From assembly GCA_966212505.1 (NCBI GenBank), contig CBIHRS010000011.1, forward strand, positions 75,477 through 139,476: a stretch of DNA of 64,000 nt, written 5' to 3'. Position 1 is the stretch's first letter. Every line of letters begins with the position of its first letter. The position numbers were made by a program, and so were the translations under genes. Of the stretch, positions 43,213-53,547 are shown piece by piece. The stretch is from CAMLIZ01 sp966212505 (lineage in GTDB: Bacteria; Pseudomonadota; Gammaproteobacteria; Burkholderiales; Burkholderiaceae_C). The notes under the pieces were generated by a model. The model saw only the letters and a list, made by a program, of their open reading frames with translations. It ran no database searches and had not been told where the DNA came from.

Positions 43213-43754
43213 GGCATCAGATTTTGCCGCCTCGCGAGGTCGACGACGCCGACGATGCGCCGGATGCCCTCGGTCACATGGCTGCATGACAGCGTGGCGC
43301 CGCTGATGTTGGCGATGTCGTCGCCCACGCGCAGCGGCGCCGCGGCCGTCTTGCCGACGAACTGCTTGCGCCAGGCGGGCAGCCGGATCTCGCCACCATG
43401 GCTCTCGCGGTACGACAGGATCTCGACCTGGCGCACCGAGCCATCCGCATTGAGACCCACGGCATAGCTGATCAGCTCGAACTTCCCGACCACCTCGTCG
43501 GTGACCACCCAGCCCAGCGTCTTGCCGGCGTGGCGTGCGGCCCGTACGTTCCATTGCGCCGAGCGCGGCTTGATGCCGGCGGCCTCGAGCTTCTGCAGCG
43601 CCGCCGCGTCGAGCACGAGCGTGTGCGGCTCGAAGCTGTCGGCCTCGGCAAAGATCAGCTTCGCTGCCTGCTCTGAGCTCAGGTAGTCGACCGCGAACGC
43701 ACCTGCCGGTGCGAGCGCGGAGCAGACCACGGCAGCCGCCGGCGTGAAGCGCAT
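43209..43754 (-). CDS. Periplasmic FMN-binding domain protein
   Basis: 181 residues. Signal peptide (AAAVVCSALAPAGAFA), then an FMN_bind domain whose D/SGAT-type motif ISGATLSCSHVTEG carries the threonine that ApbE would flavinylate. Known relatives are NqrC/RnfG and ferric or extracellular electron-transfer flavoproteins. Stop overlaps apbE (ATGA) and start overlaps the porin stop; coupled within the Fur-boxed operon. Confidence 0.88.
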   Translation of the reverse strand: MRFTPAAAVVCSALAPAGAFAVDYLSSEQAAKLIFAEADSFEPHTLVLDAAALQKLEAAGIKPRSAQWNVRAARHAGKTLGWVVTDEVVGKFELISYAVGLNADGSVRQVEILSYRESHGGEIRLPAWRKQFVGKTAAAPLRVGDDIANISGATLSCSHVTEGIRRIVGVVDLARRQNLMP

Positions 43755-45064
43755 CAGAAGCTCCAGCCCAGGCCGAGGTTGACGCGGTTGCTCGCGGTCG
43801 CCTCGCGGAAGCGCTGGTAGTCGGCCTTCACGACGATCTCGGGCGTGACGTTGAAGTTGGCCCCCAGCGTCACGACGCGCTCGGTGCGCGCGCCGTCTGG
43901 CGTGAGGCCCGCGCCGAGATCGGCATAGCTGCGCGCGGTATTGAACTGCTCCCAGCGCACGAAGGGGCTCAGCGCGTAGTCGCCGCTAGCCAACAGCTTG
44001 TAGGCGGCCTGGGCGTACCAGCCGTCGAAGCTCTTCGGGATCAACGTGGCCTGGCCGACCAGCGGCGCGTTCAGCGCGGCGGTGTTCGAGATGCTGCCGC
44101 GGGCATAGAGAGCCGCGAGGTCCCAGCGGCCGGGCGTCCAGCGTGCGTGCACGTCCCACAGCGTCACGCGGGCGCTCGGCGTGTCGGGCTGGCCGTGCGT
44201 GGCGCCGCCGGTGAACAGGCTGCCGCCGAGCTGCAGGCCGGGAATGCCGCGCCAGTTGAGCGCACCGAATACCGAGAGATCGCGCGCCCGCGCCTGCGAC
44301 AGCTCCTGGTGGATCGCACCCAGCGGCGATTCGCTGCCCTCGGTCGATGCGGCGTCCCACTTGGTGAGGTCGAAGCCGGTGCTGATGCCGGCCTGCAGCG
44401 TCAGCCCGTTGTCGAAGTTGCCGATCATCTGCAGGCCGCCTTCGCGCCACGTGGTCGGGATAATCGCGGTTTCGACGAAGTTGCGTTCCACGCCGTAGTA
44501 GGCCGTGGGCTCGTGGGTCTCGTTCAGCAGGCCCATCGGGATCAGGAACAGGCCGCCGCGTGCGGACCAGCGCTGCGAGAACTGGTGCTCCACATAGGCC
44601 TGCTCGATCTCGACCTCGCCCTTGTCGTCGGCCGAGCTGACCGCATGCTCGACCTCGACTTCGCCGACCACCTTGGTGCGTTCGTCGACGCGGTGCTGCA
44701 GGCCGATCACGAAGCGGCGCACATCGGCTTGCGCATCTTGGCTGTTCTTCGTGGGACGGTTGTAGTTGATCTCGCCGTAGCTGGTCAGCACCGTGGCCGG
44801 GCCTTGTGTGGCGGTCGGCGCCGCAGCCTGGGCGACTGGCGCTGCTGCTGGCGCGGCGGGTGCGGCCGCTTGCGGAGCCGGCGCGGCTGTGGCGCGCTGC
44901 TGCTGCAGCTGCGCGAGTTGGGCCTTCACCGCGGCGAGCTCGGCGGCGAGCTTGTCGACGCGTTGTGCGAGTTCGGCTTCGGTGCTGCTCTGGGCATGGG
45001 CCGCGGAAACAGCAAGGGTCAGGGCCGCCGCGGCAGCGGCGAGGGACAGGGCGTGGCGTTGCAT
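43754..45064 (-). CDS. Outer-membrane porin with N-terminal coiled coil
   Basis: 436 residues. Signal peptide ending AHA-QS, a short coiled coil (AELAQRVDKLAAELAAVKAQLAQLQQQ), an Ala/Pro/Gln-rich linker (about 58-90), then an OprP/porin-like beta barrel beginning LTSYGEINYNRPT and ending in a C-terminal Phe (LGLGWSF). Probably a phosphate-porin-like channel; cargo unknown. In the operon behind the Fur-like box, 30 bases after the peroxidase gene, so an iron-related role is inferred. Confidence 0.85.
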   Translation of the reverse strand: MQRHALSLAAAAAALTLAVSAAHAQSSTEAELAQRVDKLAAELAAVKAQLAQLQQQRATAAPAPQAAAPAAPAAAPVAQAAAPTATQGPATVLTSYGEINYNRPTKNSQDAQADVRRFVIGLQHRVDERTKVVGEVEVEHAVSSADDKGEVEIEQAYVEHQFSQRWSARGGLFLIPMGLLNETHEPTAYYGVERNFVETAIIPTTWREGGLQMIGNFDNGLTLQAGISTGFDLTKWDAASTEGSESPLGAIHQELSQARARDLSVFGALNWRGIPGLQLGGSLFTGGATHGQPDTPSARVTLWDVHARWTPGRWDLAALYARGSISNTAALNAPLVGQATLIPKSFDGWYAQAAYKLLASGDYALSPFVRWEQFNTARSYADLGAGLTPDGARTERVVTLGANFNVTPEIVVKADYQRFREATASNRVNLGLGWSF

Positions 45065-45094
45065 TCGAAGGAGCCTGGAGTGATGTGAAGGGGA

Positions 45095-46318
45095 TCAGTG
45101 CGCGTAGCCGTCGCTCAGCGTGCGCAGGAAGGCGATCACGTCGTCGATCTCGGCATCGCTGAGGGCGGGGGCATCGCCGGGTCGGCGGTTGTAGGGCGCC
45201 TCGCTGGTGTTGACGTTGCCCACGTACTGCGGCGGCAGGTCGTCGAACTTGTGCACCGTGCCGTCTGCGTTGAGCGGGTACCACTTCTCGGGGTTGGTGT
45301 CGCGCTGCACATAGAAGGTCAGCGCCTCCTTCAGCGTCTTGAAGCGGCCGTTGTGGAAGAAGGTCTTGCGCAGCGCGACGTTGCGCAGCGACGGCACCTT
45401 GAAGGCGCCGCACAGGTCGGCACGCGAGCTGAGGTCGCCGCTGTCGCGCGCGCAGAGGCCGAGGTCGAAGAAGGTCGGGTCGTCGTTCTGCGCGAGCTCC
45501 GGGTTGCGCGGGATGCCGAGGTTGTCGTAGGTGAAGTCGGTGAACAGCGGGAAGCTGCCGTCGGCGCCTCGAGACGACGGATGGCAGGCCGCACAGTTGC
45601 CCTTGCCTGGCGCGTTGAACAGCGCGAATCCGCGCAGCTCCTGCTCGGTGAGCGATGCTTTGCCGCGCAGGAATTCGTCGAACTTGCTTGAGAACGGGCG
45701 GAAGGCCGGATCCTCGATCTGGAACTGCTGCAGCGCCAGCGTAATGCGGTCGAAGGCGGCGTCGGGGTTGTCGAAGATCGCATTGCCGAACACGGCGCGG
45801 AACTCGGCGGCATAGGCGGCGCGTGAAAGCTTGGCGACCACGTCGGCCTTGCTGTCGTTGGCCATCTCCTTCGCGTTCAGGAAGGGGCGCCCCGCCTGGT
45901 CGGCCAGCGAGTTGGCGCGGCCATCCCAGAAGAAGCCGCCGGTGGGCGTGCCTTCGGCATCGAAATGGAATGCAGTGTTGGCGGCGAGGTAGCGGATCGA
46001 CATCGACTGCCGGCTGCCCTGGCGGTCGAGCAGCGGGCCGCCAAGCTGCACGGCGAGATCATTCGCTGCGCCATGCGCGCTGCTCGGGTCATGACAGGTT
46101 GCGCACGACTGCCTGCCGGAGGCTGAGAGCGACGCGTCGGCAAAGATCTTGGCGCCGAGTTGGGCCGTGGCCGACAGGGTGGTGGCGGTGCTGTCGGCCA
46201 GCTCGGAACTGGCGCCGGCCGTGCCGCCGCCTCCGCACGCCGTCAGCAAGGTGAGTAGCGCGCCTGCCGCGGGGAGCGCGGCGAAGCGGAGCCAGGAGGT
46301 CGGGCGGGCGGCCTGCAT
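45095..46318 (-). CDS. Dihaem cytochrome c peroxidase-family lipoprotein
   Basis: 407 residues. Lipoprotein signal with lipobox LLTLLTAC; two haem c sites, CATCH (about 72-76) and CAACH (about 241-245), in the MauG/CcpA dihaem peroxidase order, with FHNGRFKTLKEA and IDDVIAFLRTLSD at the end. Known relatives reduce peroxide or oxidise protein side chains. First gene of the operon, directly behind the Fur-like box. Whether it is a peroxidase or a MauG-like oxidase is open. Confidence 0.88.
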   Translation of the reverse strand: MQAARPTSWLRFAALPAAGALLTLLTACGGGGTAGASSELADSTATTLSATAQLGAKIFADASLSASGRQSCATCHDPSSAHGAANDLAVQLGGPLLDRQGSRQSMSIRYLAANTAFHFDAEGTPTGGFFWDGRANSLADQAGRPFLNAKEMANDSKADVVAKLSRAAYAAEFRAVFGNAIFDNPDAAFDRITLALQQFQIEDPAFRPFSSKFDEFLRGKASLTEQELRGFALFNAPGKGNCAACHPSSRGADGSFPLFTDFTYDNLGIPRNPELAQNDDPTFFDLGLCARDSGDLSSRADLCGAFKVPSLRNVALRKTFFHNGRFKTLKEALTFYVQRDTNPEKWYPLNADGTVHKFDDLPPQYVGNVNTSEAPYNRRPGDAPALSDAEIDDVIAFLRTLSDGYAH

Positions 46319-46334
46319 GTCGGTTGCTAAATTT

Positions 46335-46354
46335 AATGAGAACGATTCGCAATT
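46335..46354 (-). promoter_or_regulatory. Fur-box-like operator upstream of the dihaem peroxidase operon
   Basis: AATGAGAACGATTCGCAATT matches 10 of the 14 arm positions of the 7-1-7 Fur consensus TGATAAT-n-ATTATCA and lies 16 bases before the operon's first start codon. AT-rich against GC-rich surroundings. Iron-dependent repression is inferred. Confidence 0.6.
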
Positions 46355-46481
46355 CTACATAAGCGATGCGGCGGGCTTGCGCCCGCGTGCCGCCCACTTG
46401 CGCTCGATCAAAAAGCCGCATGCCTACAATCGGCCCTCCTCGTGTTTCTGACCGCTGCCCGCGGGGGCAGCCGTAGCTGCA

Positions 46482-47777
<1,296 letters not shown>

Positions 47778-47783
47778 TCGGCT

Positions 47784-47789
47784 ACAATC
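47784..47789 (+). promoter_or_regulatory. Probable -10 element for tRNA-Ser
   Basis: TACAAT 37 bases before the mature tRNA 5' end, within 10 bases of the serS stop. No clear -35 hexamer, so confidence is modest. Confidence 0.4.
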
Positions 47790-47825
47790 GCGGGCTTCGC
47801 TGACCCACAGCGAGACCACGCATCA

Positions 47826-47916
47826 GGAAAGGTGGCAGAGTGGTCGAATGCGCCGGACTCGAAATCCGGTATACGGGTCTCCCGTATCGAGGGTTCGAAT
47901 CCCTCCCTTTCCGCCA
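47826..47916 (+). tRNA. tRNA-Ser (anticodon CGA)
   Basis: Acceptor GGAAAGG pairs with CCTTTCC; anticodon arm CCGGA-CTCGAAA-TCCGG gives CGA, reading UCG. Long class II variable arm (ACGGGTCTCCCGT), T arm GAGGG-TTCGAAT-CCCTC, discriminator G and encoded CCA. 91 bases with CCA. Confidence 0.97.
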
Positions 47917-47921
47917 AGCAC

Positions 47922-47947
47922 AAGCCGTTGATCTTCAACGGCTTTTT
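47922..47947 (+). terminator. Rho-independent terminator after tRNA-Ser
   Basis: AAGCCGTT (47922-47929) pairs with AACGGCTT (47937-47944), followed by TTTTTG. Ends the serS-tRNA transcript. Confidence 0.8.
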
Positions 47948-48077
47948 GCTTTTTGGGGCCCCAATCCCGTTTTAATGCGTCGCTGCCGTGCCACGCCACC
48001 GCGTGTCGAATCCCACACATAAGGGATAAGTGGGCCGACGCTGTTGCACTCGTTTCGTCCATCGGCGAGAGTGAGGC

Positions 48078-48359
48078 ATGGCAAGCAGCAGTACGACCCT
48101 TCACTGGCAGCGCCCGGCGCGCGGCGTCGATCTCGACGTCAGCACCAGCCTCGACTACGCGAAGCGTCCCGCCTCCTGGGAGGCGCGGGTGTCGAGCGAC
48201 GGCAGGATGCTGCGCATCCTGCGTGGCCTGATCCCCGAGGGCTGCACGCCGGCCGAGGTGCAGGACATCGTCGACCGGCGCGTCGACCTCGCCTCGCTCG
48301 ATCTGGTGGCCCTGGTCCGCTGGAAGCAGCCCGCCGAGCCCAAGGTGCTGCGCGCGTAG
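48078..48359 (+). CDS. Small uncharacterised protein, 93 residues
   Basis: ATG 48078 with GAGAGTGAGG upstream. Composition is alpha/beta with WEARVSSDGRMLRILRGLIPEGCTPAEVQDIVDRRVDLASLDL; codon use fits the host. No signal, helix or known family. The minus-strand DUF4386 gene ends 15 bases further on. Confidence 0.55.
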   Translation: MASSSTTLHWQRPARGVDLDVSTSLDYAKRPASWEARVSSDGRMLRILRGLIPEGCTPAEVQDIVDRRVDLASLDLVALVRWKQPAEPKVLRA

Positions 48360-48373
48360 GACGCTTTTCTCTC

Positions 48374-49057
48374 CTATCGGTGCGCCGGCAATGCATGCCC
48401 GGCGACACCGGGCGTGCGGATCAGCAGCACGGCGGCTGCCACGTTCCACGCCAGTTGCGACAGCAGGATGCCGAGAATCGCCGCCATGCTCATGTTGGTG
48501 CCCGATGCGGTGACGGCGGCACCGACCAGGATGCTGGACAACACGCCAATGCCACCGATCACGCGCGGCAGTCCGCGGTCGCGCACCAGCACCAGCGACC
48601 ACGCCAGCGCGCCCACGGCCTGTAGCAGCCAACCGGCTCTGGCGAAGTCGGTGAGCACCAGCCCGAGAAAGTGGATCAGGTCGTAGGCGAAGCGCAGGCG
48701 CTCAGGCGCGGCCCCGACGGCGTCGGCGGCGATGTGCGGCGTGACAAAGCCATCTAGAAGTGTGGCGGCGATCATCGCGACGCAGCCGATCAGGTAGGCC
48801 ATCAGGCCGGCCAGCACCTGCGGTCGATGCAGCCCGAGTTGTCTAGACAGGCTTGCGTAGCCGAATGCGTAGGCGCAGACGCTGGCGATCGCGACACCGT
48901 GGACCAGCTGTTTCAGCGTCTGCAGATCGGCGATGCTCTGCAGGATCTCGGCCGGGTTGTGGCCGCTGGCACCCTGGTCGAGCGCGACGAAGATCGTCGA
49001 GATGACGGTGGCGGCGGCGATGGCGAAGCCCGCCGCTCTTGTAGTGTCCGGGTTCAT
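48374..49057 (-). CDS. DUF4386-like membrane protein
   Basis: 227 residues from ATG 49057. About six transmembrane helices (AAGFAIAAATVISTIFVALD; LVHGVAIASVCAYAFGYASL; GLMAYLIGCVAMIAATLLDG; FLGLVLTDFARAGWLLQAVGALAWSLVLV; GGIGVLSSILVGAAVTAS; AILGILLSQLAWNVAAAVLLI). Function unknown. Contains one copy of the TGTCTAGACA palindrome, coding LSRQ. Divergent from the zinc-ribbon membrane protein. Confidence 0.75.
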   Translation of the reverse strand: MNPDTTRAAGFAIAAATVISTIFVALDQGASGHNPAEILQSIADLQTLKQLVHGVAIASVCAYAFGYASLSRQLGLHRPQVLAGLMAYLIGCVAMIAATLLDGFVTPHIAADAVGAAPERLRFAYDLIHFLGLVLTDFARAGWLLQAVGALAWSLVLVRDRGLPRVIGGIGVLSSILVGAAVTASGTNMSMAAILGILLSQLAWNVAAAVLLIRTPGVAGHALPAHR

Positions 49058-49205
49058 GGTTGTCTCCTGGTTCGTGTTGCGCGCAGCGGGGCTCGCTGTG
49101 CCACCGCGCACGCTATCGGCGCCTTGTTGCTGGTGTTCTGGGGCGCGTGGAGATTTGTAAACCGCTGCCTAGAATCCCCGCTGCCGATCACTGCAGCGGG
49201 ACACC

Positions 49206-50993
49206 ATGGCCTACGACTACAGCTCCGAGAACAAGCGGCTCGAGCTCCCCAATCCCTATCGGGTCGAAAACCTGTTTCTGTTCACGTGTGCCGCGGCGCT
49301 GATGGTCGGCGGCCTCGTGGCGCTGTTGTGGGCGCGCGCGGCCTTGCAGGAAAGCTCGCTGCGCTTCGGCGCGGCGCCGTTGCTGGTAGGCGTTGCGATG
49401 CTGGGCAGCGGGCTGATGTTCGCGGTGTGGGGTGCACGGCGGCTGCGCTTCTTCTTCGGCCGCGGGCGGCCGGCCTCGCTGGCGCCCGAGGTGTCCATTG
49501 GCGCCACCGGCAATTCGCCGTCGGCCGATCACTACAAGAACATGCTGCGACAGGGCGGCCTCGAGTACCGCGAGCCGCAGGGCGCATTGAATGGCGTGCT
49601 GTACCACCTGGCGCCGCGCCTGATCACCGCGCCAGCCGTGGTGCAGGAGCTCGCGCAGAAGCACTTCTTCAATGCGCTTGCCTTCGTGGTCACCTTCGCG
49701 AGCTTCGTGTGCGCGTGGGCGCTGTTTGGAACGGAAGAGACACGGCCGCTGATCGGCATCGCGTACTTCCTGTTCGCCGCCTTCGTGCTGCTCAAGCCCT
49801 TGATGGCCGGCGACAAGGCGCGCATGTCGACGGCCTCGCTGGTGGCATTGATCGTCGTCGCGGTGGTCGGCCCGGTGCTTGCGGGCATGCTGGGCAAATC
49901 GCTGCCGTCGGTGCGCTTCGCGCTGCATGCGCAGGCCTTCTTCCTGCTGCTGGCCGCGCTGCTGGCGGTGACGCTGATCCTGCTCGCGGTGTTTGCGCAG
50001 GTCGACGGGCCGCCGCCCACCGAGCGCAGCTGCGAGCAGCTCACGCTGTCGATGAACGGCCCGCCGGGTGCGCTGGTCACCGAGCTCGACCGCAAGCTGC
50101 AGGACCAATGGGTCGAGAAGATTCCGAACCGTCGCTACACCCGGCTGGAGCCGGTCACCGAAGGCGCGGCGGGCTCGGGCCGCTTCGCTGGCGAGGTGTT
50201 CGAGGAAACCCAGCCGATGCCGTTGACCGGCACCGCGGCGCCAACGCTCGCGGGTGCGCTGCAGGCGCCGCGGCACCGCTGGTTGGTAGCGCTCGACATC
50301 TACGCCACGCTGCTGGTGCTGGCCGGCGTGGTGTTCGCGCTGGTCTATGTGCGCAGCTTCGATCCGCTGCGCGTGATCGAGGAGGGGCTGAACCGGCATG
50401 CGCCGATCGGCTATTCGGCGATCTGCCTGATCGTCGCGGCGTTCTGCTTCCAGTCCGCCGGTGCGATCTGGGGCCGCTTCAATTTCGAATCGGTGCTGGT
50501 GTGGGTGGAGCTGCTGGGCACCTGGCAGTCGTCGCGCATCGGCACCGGCAACCAGCTGTCGAGCCGACTGCAGAGCGAGAACGACGTGGTGCGGGTCGAG
50601 GCCATGACCCTGCGCGTCTGGCGTGCCCGGGTGGAATCGGTGGTGTTCGGCAAGGACAGCGCGCGCCAGGTCACGGCGATGTTCGGCACCGCGCAGGAGG
50701 CCAAGCAGTTGGCGGCCGAGCTGGCCGATTTCGCCGGCCGTCAGAGCGTGTTCATCGCGCCGCAGGCCGGTGAAGACCGACGCAGGCTCGGGGCCTTGCA
50801 GGCCAGCGAGGCGCTGCTCGGCTCGCCCGAGGCGGCTCCTGCTGCATTGACGAGCACGGCTCAGGCACATGAAGCGCTGCGAGTTGCTGCCGCGCACGGG
50901 GCCGGTGCGCCTCAGCGCTTCTGCACCGCCTGCGGCACGCCGGCGGCGGCAGGGGCCAAGTTCTGCGGCGAGTGTGGACAGGCGCTGGGCTGA
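49206..50993 (+). CDS. Membrane protein with C-terminal zinc ribbon, unknown function
   Basis: 595 residues. About eight transmembrane helices in three groups (near 25-80, 155-265 and 365-435), a central soluble segment rich in SCEQLTLSMNGPPGALVTELDRKLQDQWVEK, a soluble C-terminal region, and a terminal double CxxC zinc ribbon FCTACGTPAAAGAKFCGECG. I do not recognise a named family. Divergent from the DUF4386 gene; stands alone. Confidence 0.75.
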   Translation: MAYDYSSENKRLELPNPYRVENLFLFTCAAALMVGGLVALLWARAALQESSLRFGAAPLLVGVAMLGSGLMFAVWGARRLRFFFGRGRPASLAPEVSIGATGNSPSADHYKNMLRQGGLEYREPQGALNGVLYHLAPRLITAPAVVQELAQKHFFNALAFVVTFASFVCAWALFGTEETRPLIGIAYFLFAAFVLLKPLMAGDKARMSTASLVALIVVAVVGPVLAGMLGKSLPSVRFALHAQAFFLLLAALLAVTLILLAVFAQVDGPPPTERSCEQLTLSMNGPPGALVTELDRKLQDQWVEKIPNRRYTRLEPVTEGAAGSGRFAGEVFEETQPMPLTGTAAPTLAGALQAPRHRWLVALDIYATLLVLAGVVFALVYVRSFDPLRVIEEGLNRHAPIGYSAICLIVAAFCFQSAGAIWGRFNFESVLVWVELLGTWQSSRIGTGNQLSSRLQSENDVVRVEAMTLRVWRARVESVVFGKDSARQVTAMFGTAQEAKQLAAELADFAGRQSVFIAPQAGEDRRRLGALQASEALLGSPEAAPAALTSTAQAHEALRVAAAHGAGAPQRFCTACGTPAAAGAKFCGECGQALG

Positions 50994-51140
50994 GCGTCTG
51001 CCGAGCGTGCCCAAAGTCACGAAGAGGCTGTGATCAGGCGTATCAAACGCGGCCGGCGTGCATTCGTTCCTGCAGCGGGCCGTGCATCCGCCGATGGACC
51101 TCTGGACGGCATGGATTCCGCCTGCCGTGAGGAGACGTTC

Positions 51141-51272
51141 ATGATTGCAGCCTTCGTGCTCGTGGCCGCTTATCTCTCCCTCGCGGAAGTGGGTTCGCGC
51201 GTGCTGCCGCCGCCGCCGAAGCCGGCGCTGGTGGAGTCGGCGCCCGCCGATCAGCACGCCGCAGCCGACTGA
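51141..51272 (+). CDS. Small membrane protein, 43 residues
   Basis: ATG 51141 preceded by GAGGAGAC. One hydrophobic helix (MIAAFVLVAAYLSLAEVG) and a Pro-rich tail (LPPPPKPALVESAPAD). Too short for family assignment; plausible because of the ribosome site and host-like codons. The upstream region 50994-51140 holds no other gene. Confidence 0.4.
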   Translation: MIAAFVLVAAYLSLAEVGSRVLPPPPKPALVESAPADQHAAAD

Positions 51273-51407
51273 CGCGCCCCCGGCCCCGTCTCCGGGCATC
51301 CCCGCACTCAAGCGGGGCGCGCTCCCGCCGAAAACGGTGCACCGGATGCGCATAAGAGCGGCTGCGCACCGGCGTACCGCAGGCTCCGCCGCTTCCTGAG
51401 AGACAAG

Positions 51408-52979
51408 ATGTTCAAGAACCTGAGTTTCGCCCGCAAGATCGGCTTGCTGGTGGGCGTGGCCATTGCAGGCCTGGTGCTGCTGGCCGCCTTTTCGCTGATG
51501 CAGATCCGACACCACATCAGCGAGGGCCGGCGTGGCCAGCTCGTCACGGCGGTGCAGGCGGCCTACAACATCGTCACCGCCTACCAGGCCAAGGCGGCGT
51601 CCGGCGCGATGAGCGTCGACGACGCGCAGAAGGCCGCCAAGGAAGCCCTGCGCGTGGCGCGCTATGGCGGCCCCGAAGGCAAGTCCGATTACCTCTACAT
51701 CTGGTCGATGGATGGCCATGGGGTGATGCACCCGATCAAGCCGGAGTGGAACGGACAGCAGATGCTCGGCCAGGTCAAGGACGGCGGCGGGCAGGACGTG
51801 GTCAAGGCACTGATCGACGGCGTGAAGTCGTCGAAGGATGGCCGCGCGTTCGTCGACACCAACTTTCCCCGTCCCGGCAAGGAAGAGCCGGTGCCCAAGC
51901 TGCAATACGTGGTGGAGGTCAAGGGCTGGGACTGGATCATCGGCTCAGGCCTCTACATGGACGACCTCGGCGTGCAGGTGCGCGAGGCGCTGGTCGACAA
52001 CCTGATCGTCGTGGCGCTGATGCTCGCGGCCATCGGCGGCGTGGGCTACGTGGTGGCGCGCAGCGTGCTGCGCCAGATCGGCGGCGAGCCGGTGCAGGCG
52101 ATGATGGCGATGGGCGAGGTGGCCCGCGGCAACCTCGCGGTCGACCTGCATCAGCCGGTGGCCGGCAGCCTGCTGGCCGCGCTGGGCGACATGATCGCTT
52201 CGCTGCGCCGCACGGTGTCGCAGGTGCGGCAGTCGACCGACAGCATCAGCACCGCCTCGAGCGAGATCGCGCTCGGCAGCCAGGATCTCTCGGGCCGCAC
52301 CGAGCAGACGGCCTCCAACCTGCAGATGACGGCCTCGTCGATGGAGCAGCTCACCGCCACGGTGAAGCAGACCGCCGATGCCGCGGGCACCGCCAACCAG
52401 CTGGCGTCGTCGGCATCGTCGGCAGCGGCCAAGGGCGGCGAGGTGGTGGCCCAGGTGGTGGCGACGATGGACGACATCAATGCCAGCTCGAAGAAGATCG
52501 CCGACATCATCGGCGTGATCGACGGCATCGCGTTCCAGACCAACATCCTGGCGCTCAATGCCGCGGTGGAAGCCGCGCGTGCCGGCGAGCAGGGCCGCGG
52601 CTTCGCGGTGGTGGCCGGCGAGGTGCGCACGCTGGCGCAGCGGTCGGCACAGGCGGCCAAGGAGATCAAGGCGCTGATCGGTGCCTCGGTCGACAAGGTC
52701 GAGTCGGGCGCGCGGCTGGTGCAGGATGCCGGCGCCACGATGACCAGCATCGTGACCAGCGTGCAGCGCGTCACCGACATCATCGGCGAGATCTCCAGCG
52801 CGGCGGCCGAGCAGTCGAGCGGCATCGGGCAGGTGAACACCGCGGTCTACGACCTCGACAAGATGACGCAGCAGAACGCGGCACTGGTCGAGCAGTCGAC
52901 CGCGGCGGCGCACAGCTTGCGCGAGCAGGCGCAGACGCTGGCCGAGGTGGTGAAGGTGTTCCGCTTGACGACTGTCTAG
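51408..52979 (+). CDS. Methyl-accepting chemotaxis protein with Cache-type sensor
   Basis: 523 residues. TM1 (KIGLLVGVAIAGLVLLAAFSL), a single-Cache periplasmic domain (YLYIWSMDGHGVMHPIKPEWNGQQ … GWDWIIGSGLYMDDL), TM2 near 190-215, HAMP, then the signalling domain with IDGIAFQTNILALNAAVEAARAGEQGRGFAVVAGEVRTLAQRS. No NWETF pentapeptide. Ligand probably a small carboxylate-type compound (family inference). The stop overlaps a TGTCTAGACA palindrome. Confidence 0.93.
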   Translation: MFKNLSFARKIGLLVGVAIAGLVLLAAFSLMQIRHHISEGRRGQLVTAVQAAYNIVTAYQAKAASGAMSVDDAQKAAKEALRVARYGGPEGKSDYLYIWSMDGHGVMHPIKPEWNGQQMLGQVKDGGGQDVVKALIDGVKSSKDGRAFVDTNFPRPGKEEPVPKLQYVVEVKGWDWIIGSGLYMDDLGVQVREALVDNLIVVALMLAAIGGVGYVVARSVLRQIGGEPVQAMMAMGEVARGNLAVDLHQPVAGSLLAALGDMIASLRRTVSQVRQSTDSISTASSEIALGSQDLSGRTEQTASNLQMTASSMEQLTATVKQTADAAGTANQLASSASSAAAKGGEVVAQVVATMDDINASSKKIADIIGVIDGIAFQTNILALNAAVEAARAGEQGRGFAVVAGEVRTLAQRSAQAAKEIKALIGASVDKVESGARLVQDAGATMTSIVTSVQRVTDIIGEISSAAAEQSSGIGQVNTAVYDLDKMTQQNAALVEQSTAAAHSLREQAQTLAEVVKVFRLTTV

Positions 52980-52988
52980 ACAAGCACG

Positions 52989-53011
52989 AAGGGCCCCGCG
53001 AAGGGGCCCTT
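52989..53011. terminator. Hairpin after the chemoreceptor gene
   Basis: AAGGGCCCC (52989-52997) pairs with GGGGCCCTT (53003-53011), loop of 5. Lies between convergent genes and can serve both; only a short T run follows. Confidence 0.6.
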
Positions 53012-53046
53012 GTTCAATGGGCGGCGGCCATCATGGCCGCGCCGGT

Positions 53047-53295
53047 TCAGTGGGTGGCCGAGGCGCCGCCTTCGTGAAGTTTTTCCCAGTAGGCGATGAC
53101 GCGGCCCACCCAGGCCTGGTACTGGGCGTCGTGCGGTGCATAGAAGGGGATGCCGCGGGCCGCGAATTTCTCCACTTCGCCGGCCAGCTTGGCGTTCTGC
53201 GCAGCCGAGGCCTGCTCCAGGGCGTGCAGCGCCATCACGCGCTGCATCGGGTCGGCGGCCATCAGCTGGGCGCGCAGGGTGGTCGAATCGGTCAT
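53047..53295 (-). CDS. Small uncharacterised cytoplasmic protein, 82 residues
   Basis: ATG 53295 with GGAG nine bases upstream. MTDSTTLRAQLMAADPMQRVMALHALEQ is a helical start; a second half YAPHDAQYQAWVGRVIAYWEKLH is Trp/Tyr-rich. No family recognised. Convergent with the chemoreceptor gene; 53296-53547 upstream holds only promoter space shared with the Spy-like gene. Confidence 0.6.
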   Translation of the reverse strand: MTDSTTLRAQLMAADPMQRVMALHALEQASAAQNAKLAGEVEKFAARGIPFYAPHDAQYQAWVGRVIAYWEKLHEGGASATH

Positions 53296-53547
53296 GGCAA
53301 TCTCCGGGACTTTGCGTCGTGTACAGCAGTGTCGGACGCCGGCGCGCATGCTTGAGCTCCGGCAAGCCCGGATGTGGAAGTAACCGCGCCGGAGTGCGGC
53401 AAAGTCCGCGGATCGCGCGTGGATCGGCCACAACGGCTTGTGCCCGAAGGTGTCGGCCATTCACAGATCTTTACCGGCGCCGCATATCGCCTCAACCGGC
53501 GGCTCGCATCCTTCTCTCCACGGTTCAACCTCAACCCTGGAGCAAAG

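Noticed and set aside
46398..46411. Second Fnr-like site TTGCGCTCGATCAA before serS
   Set aside because: Only 8 of 10 positions match and serS is not an expected target.
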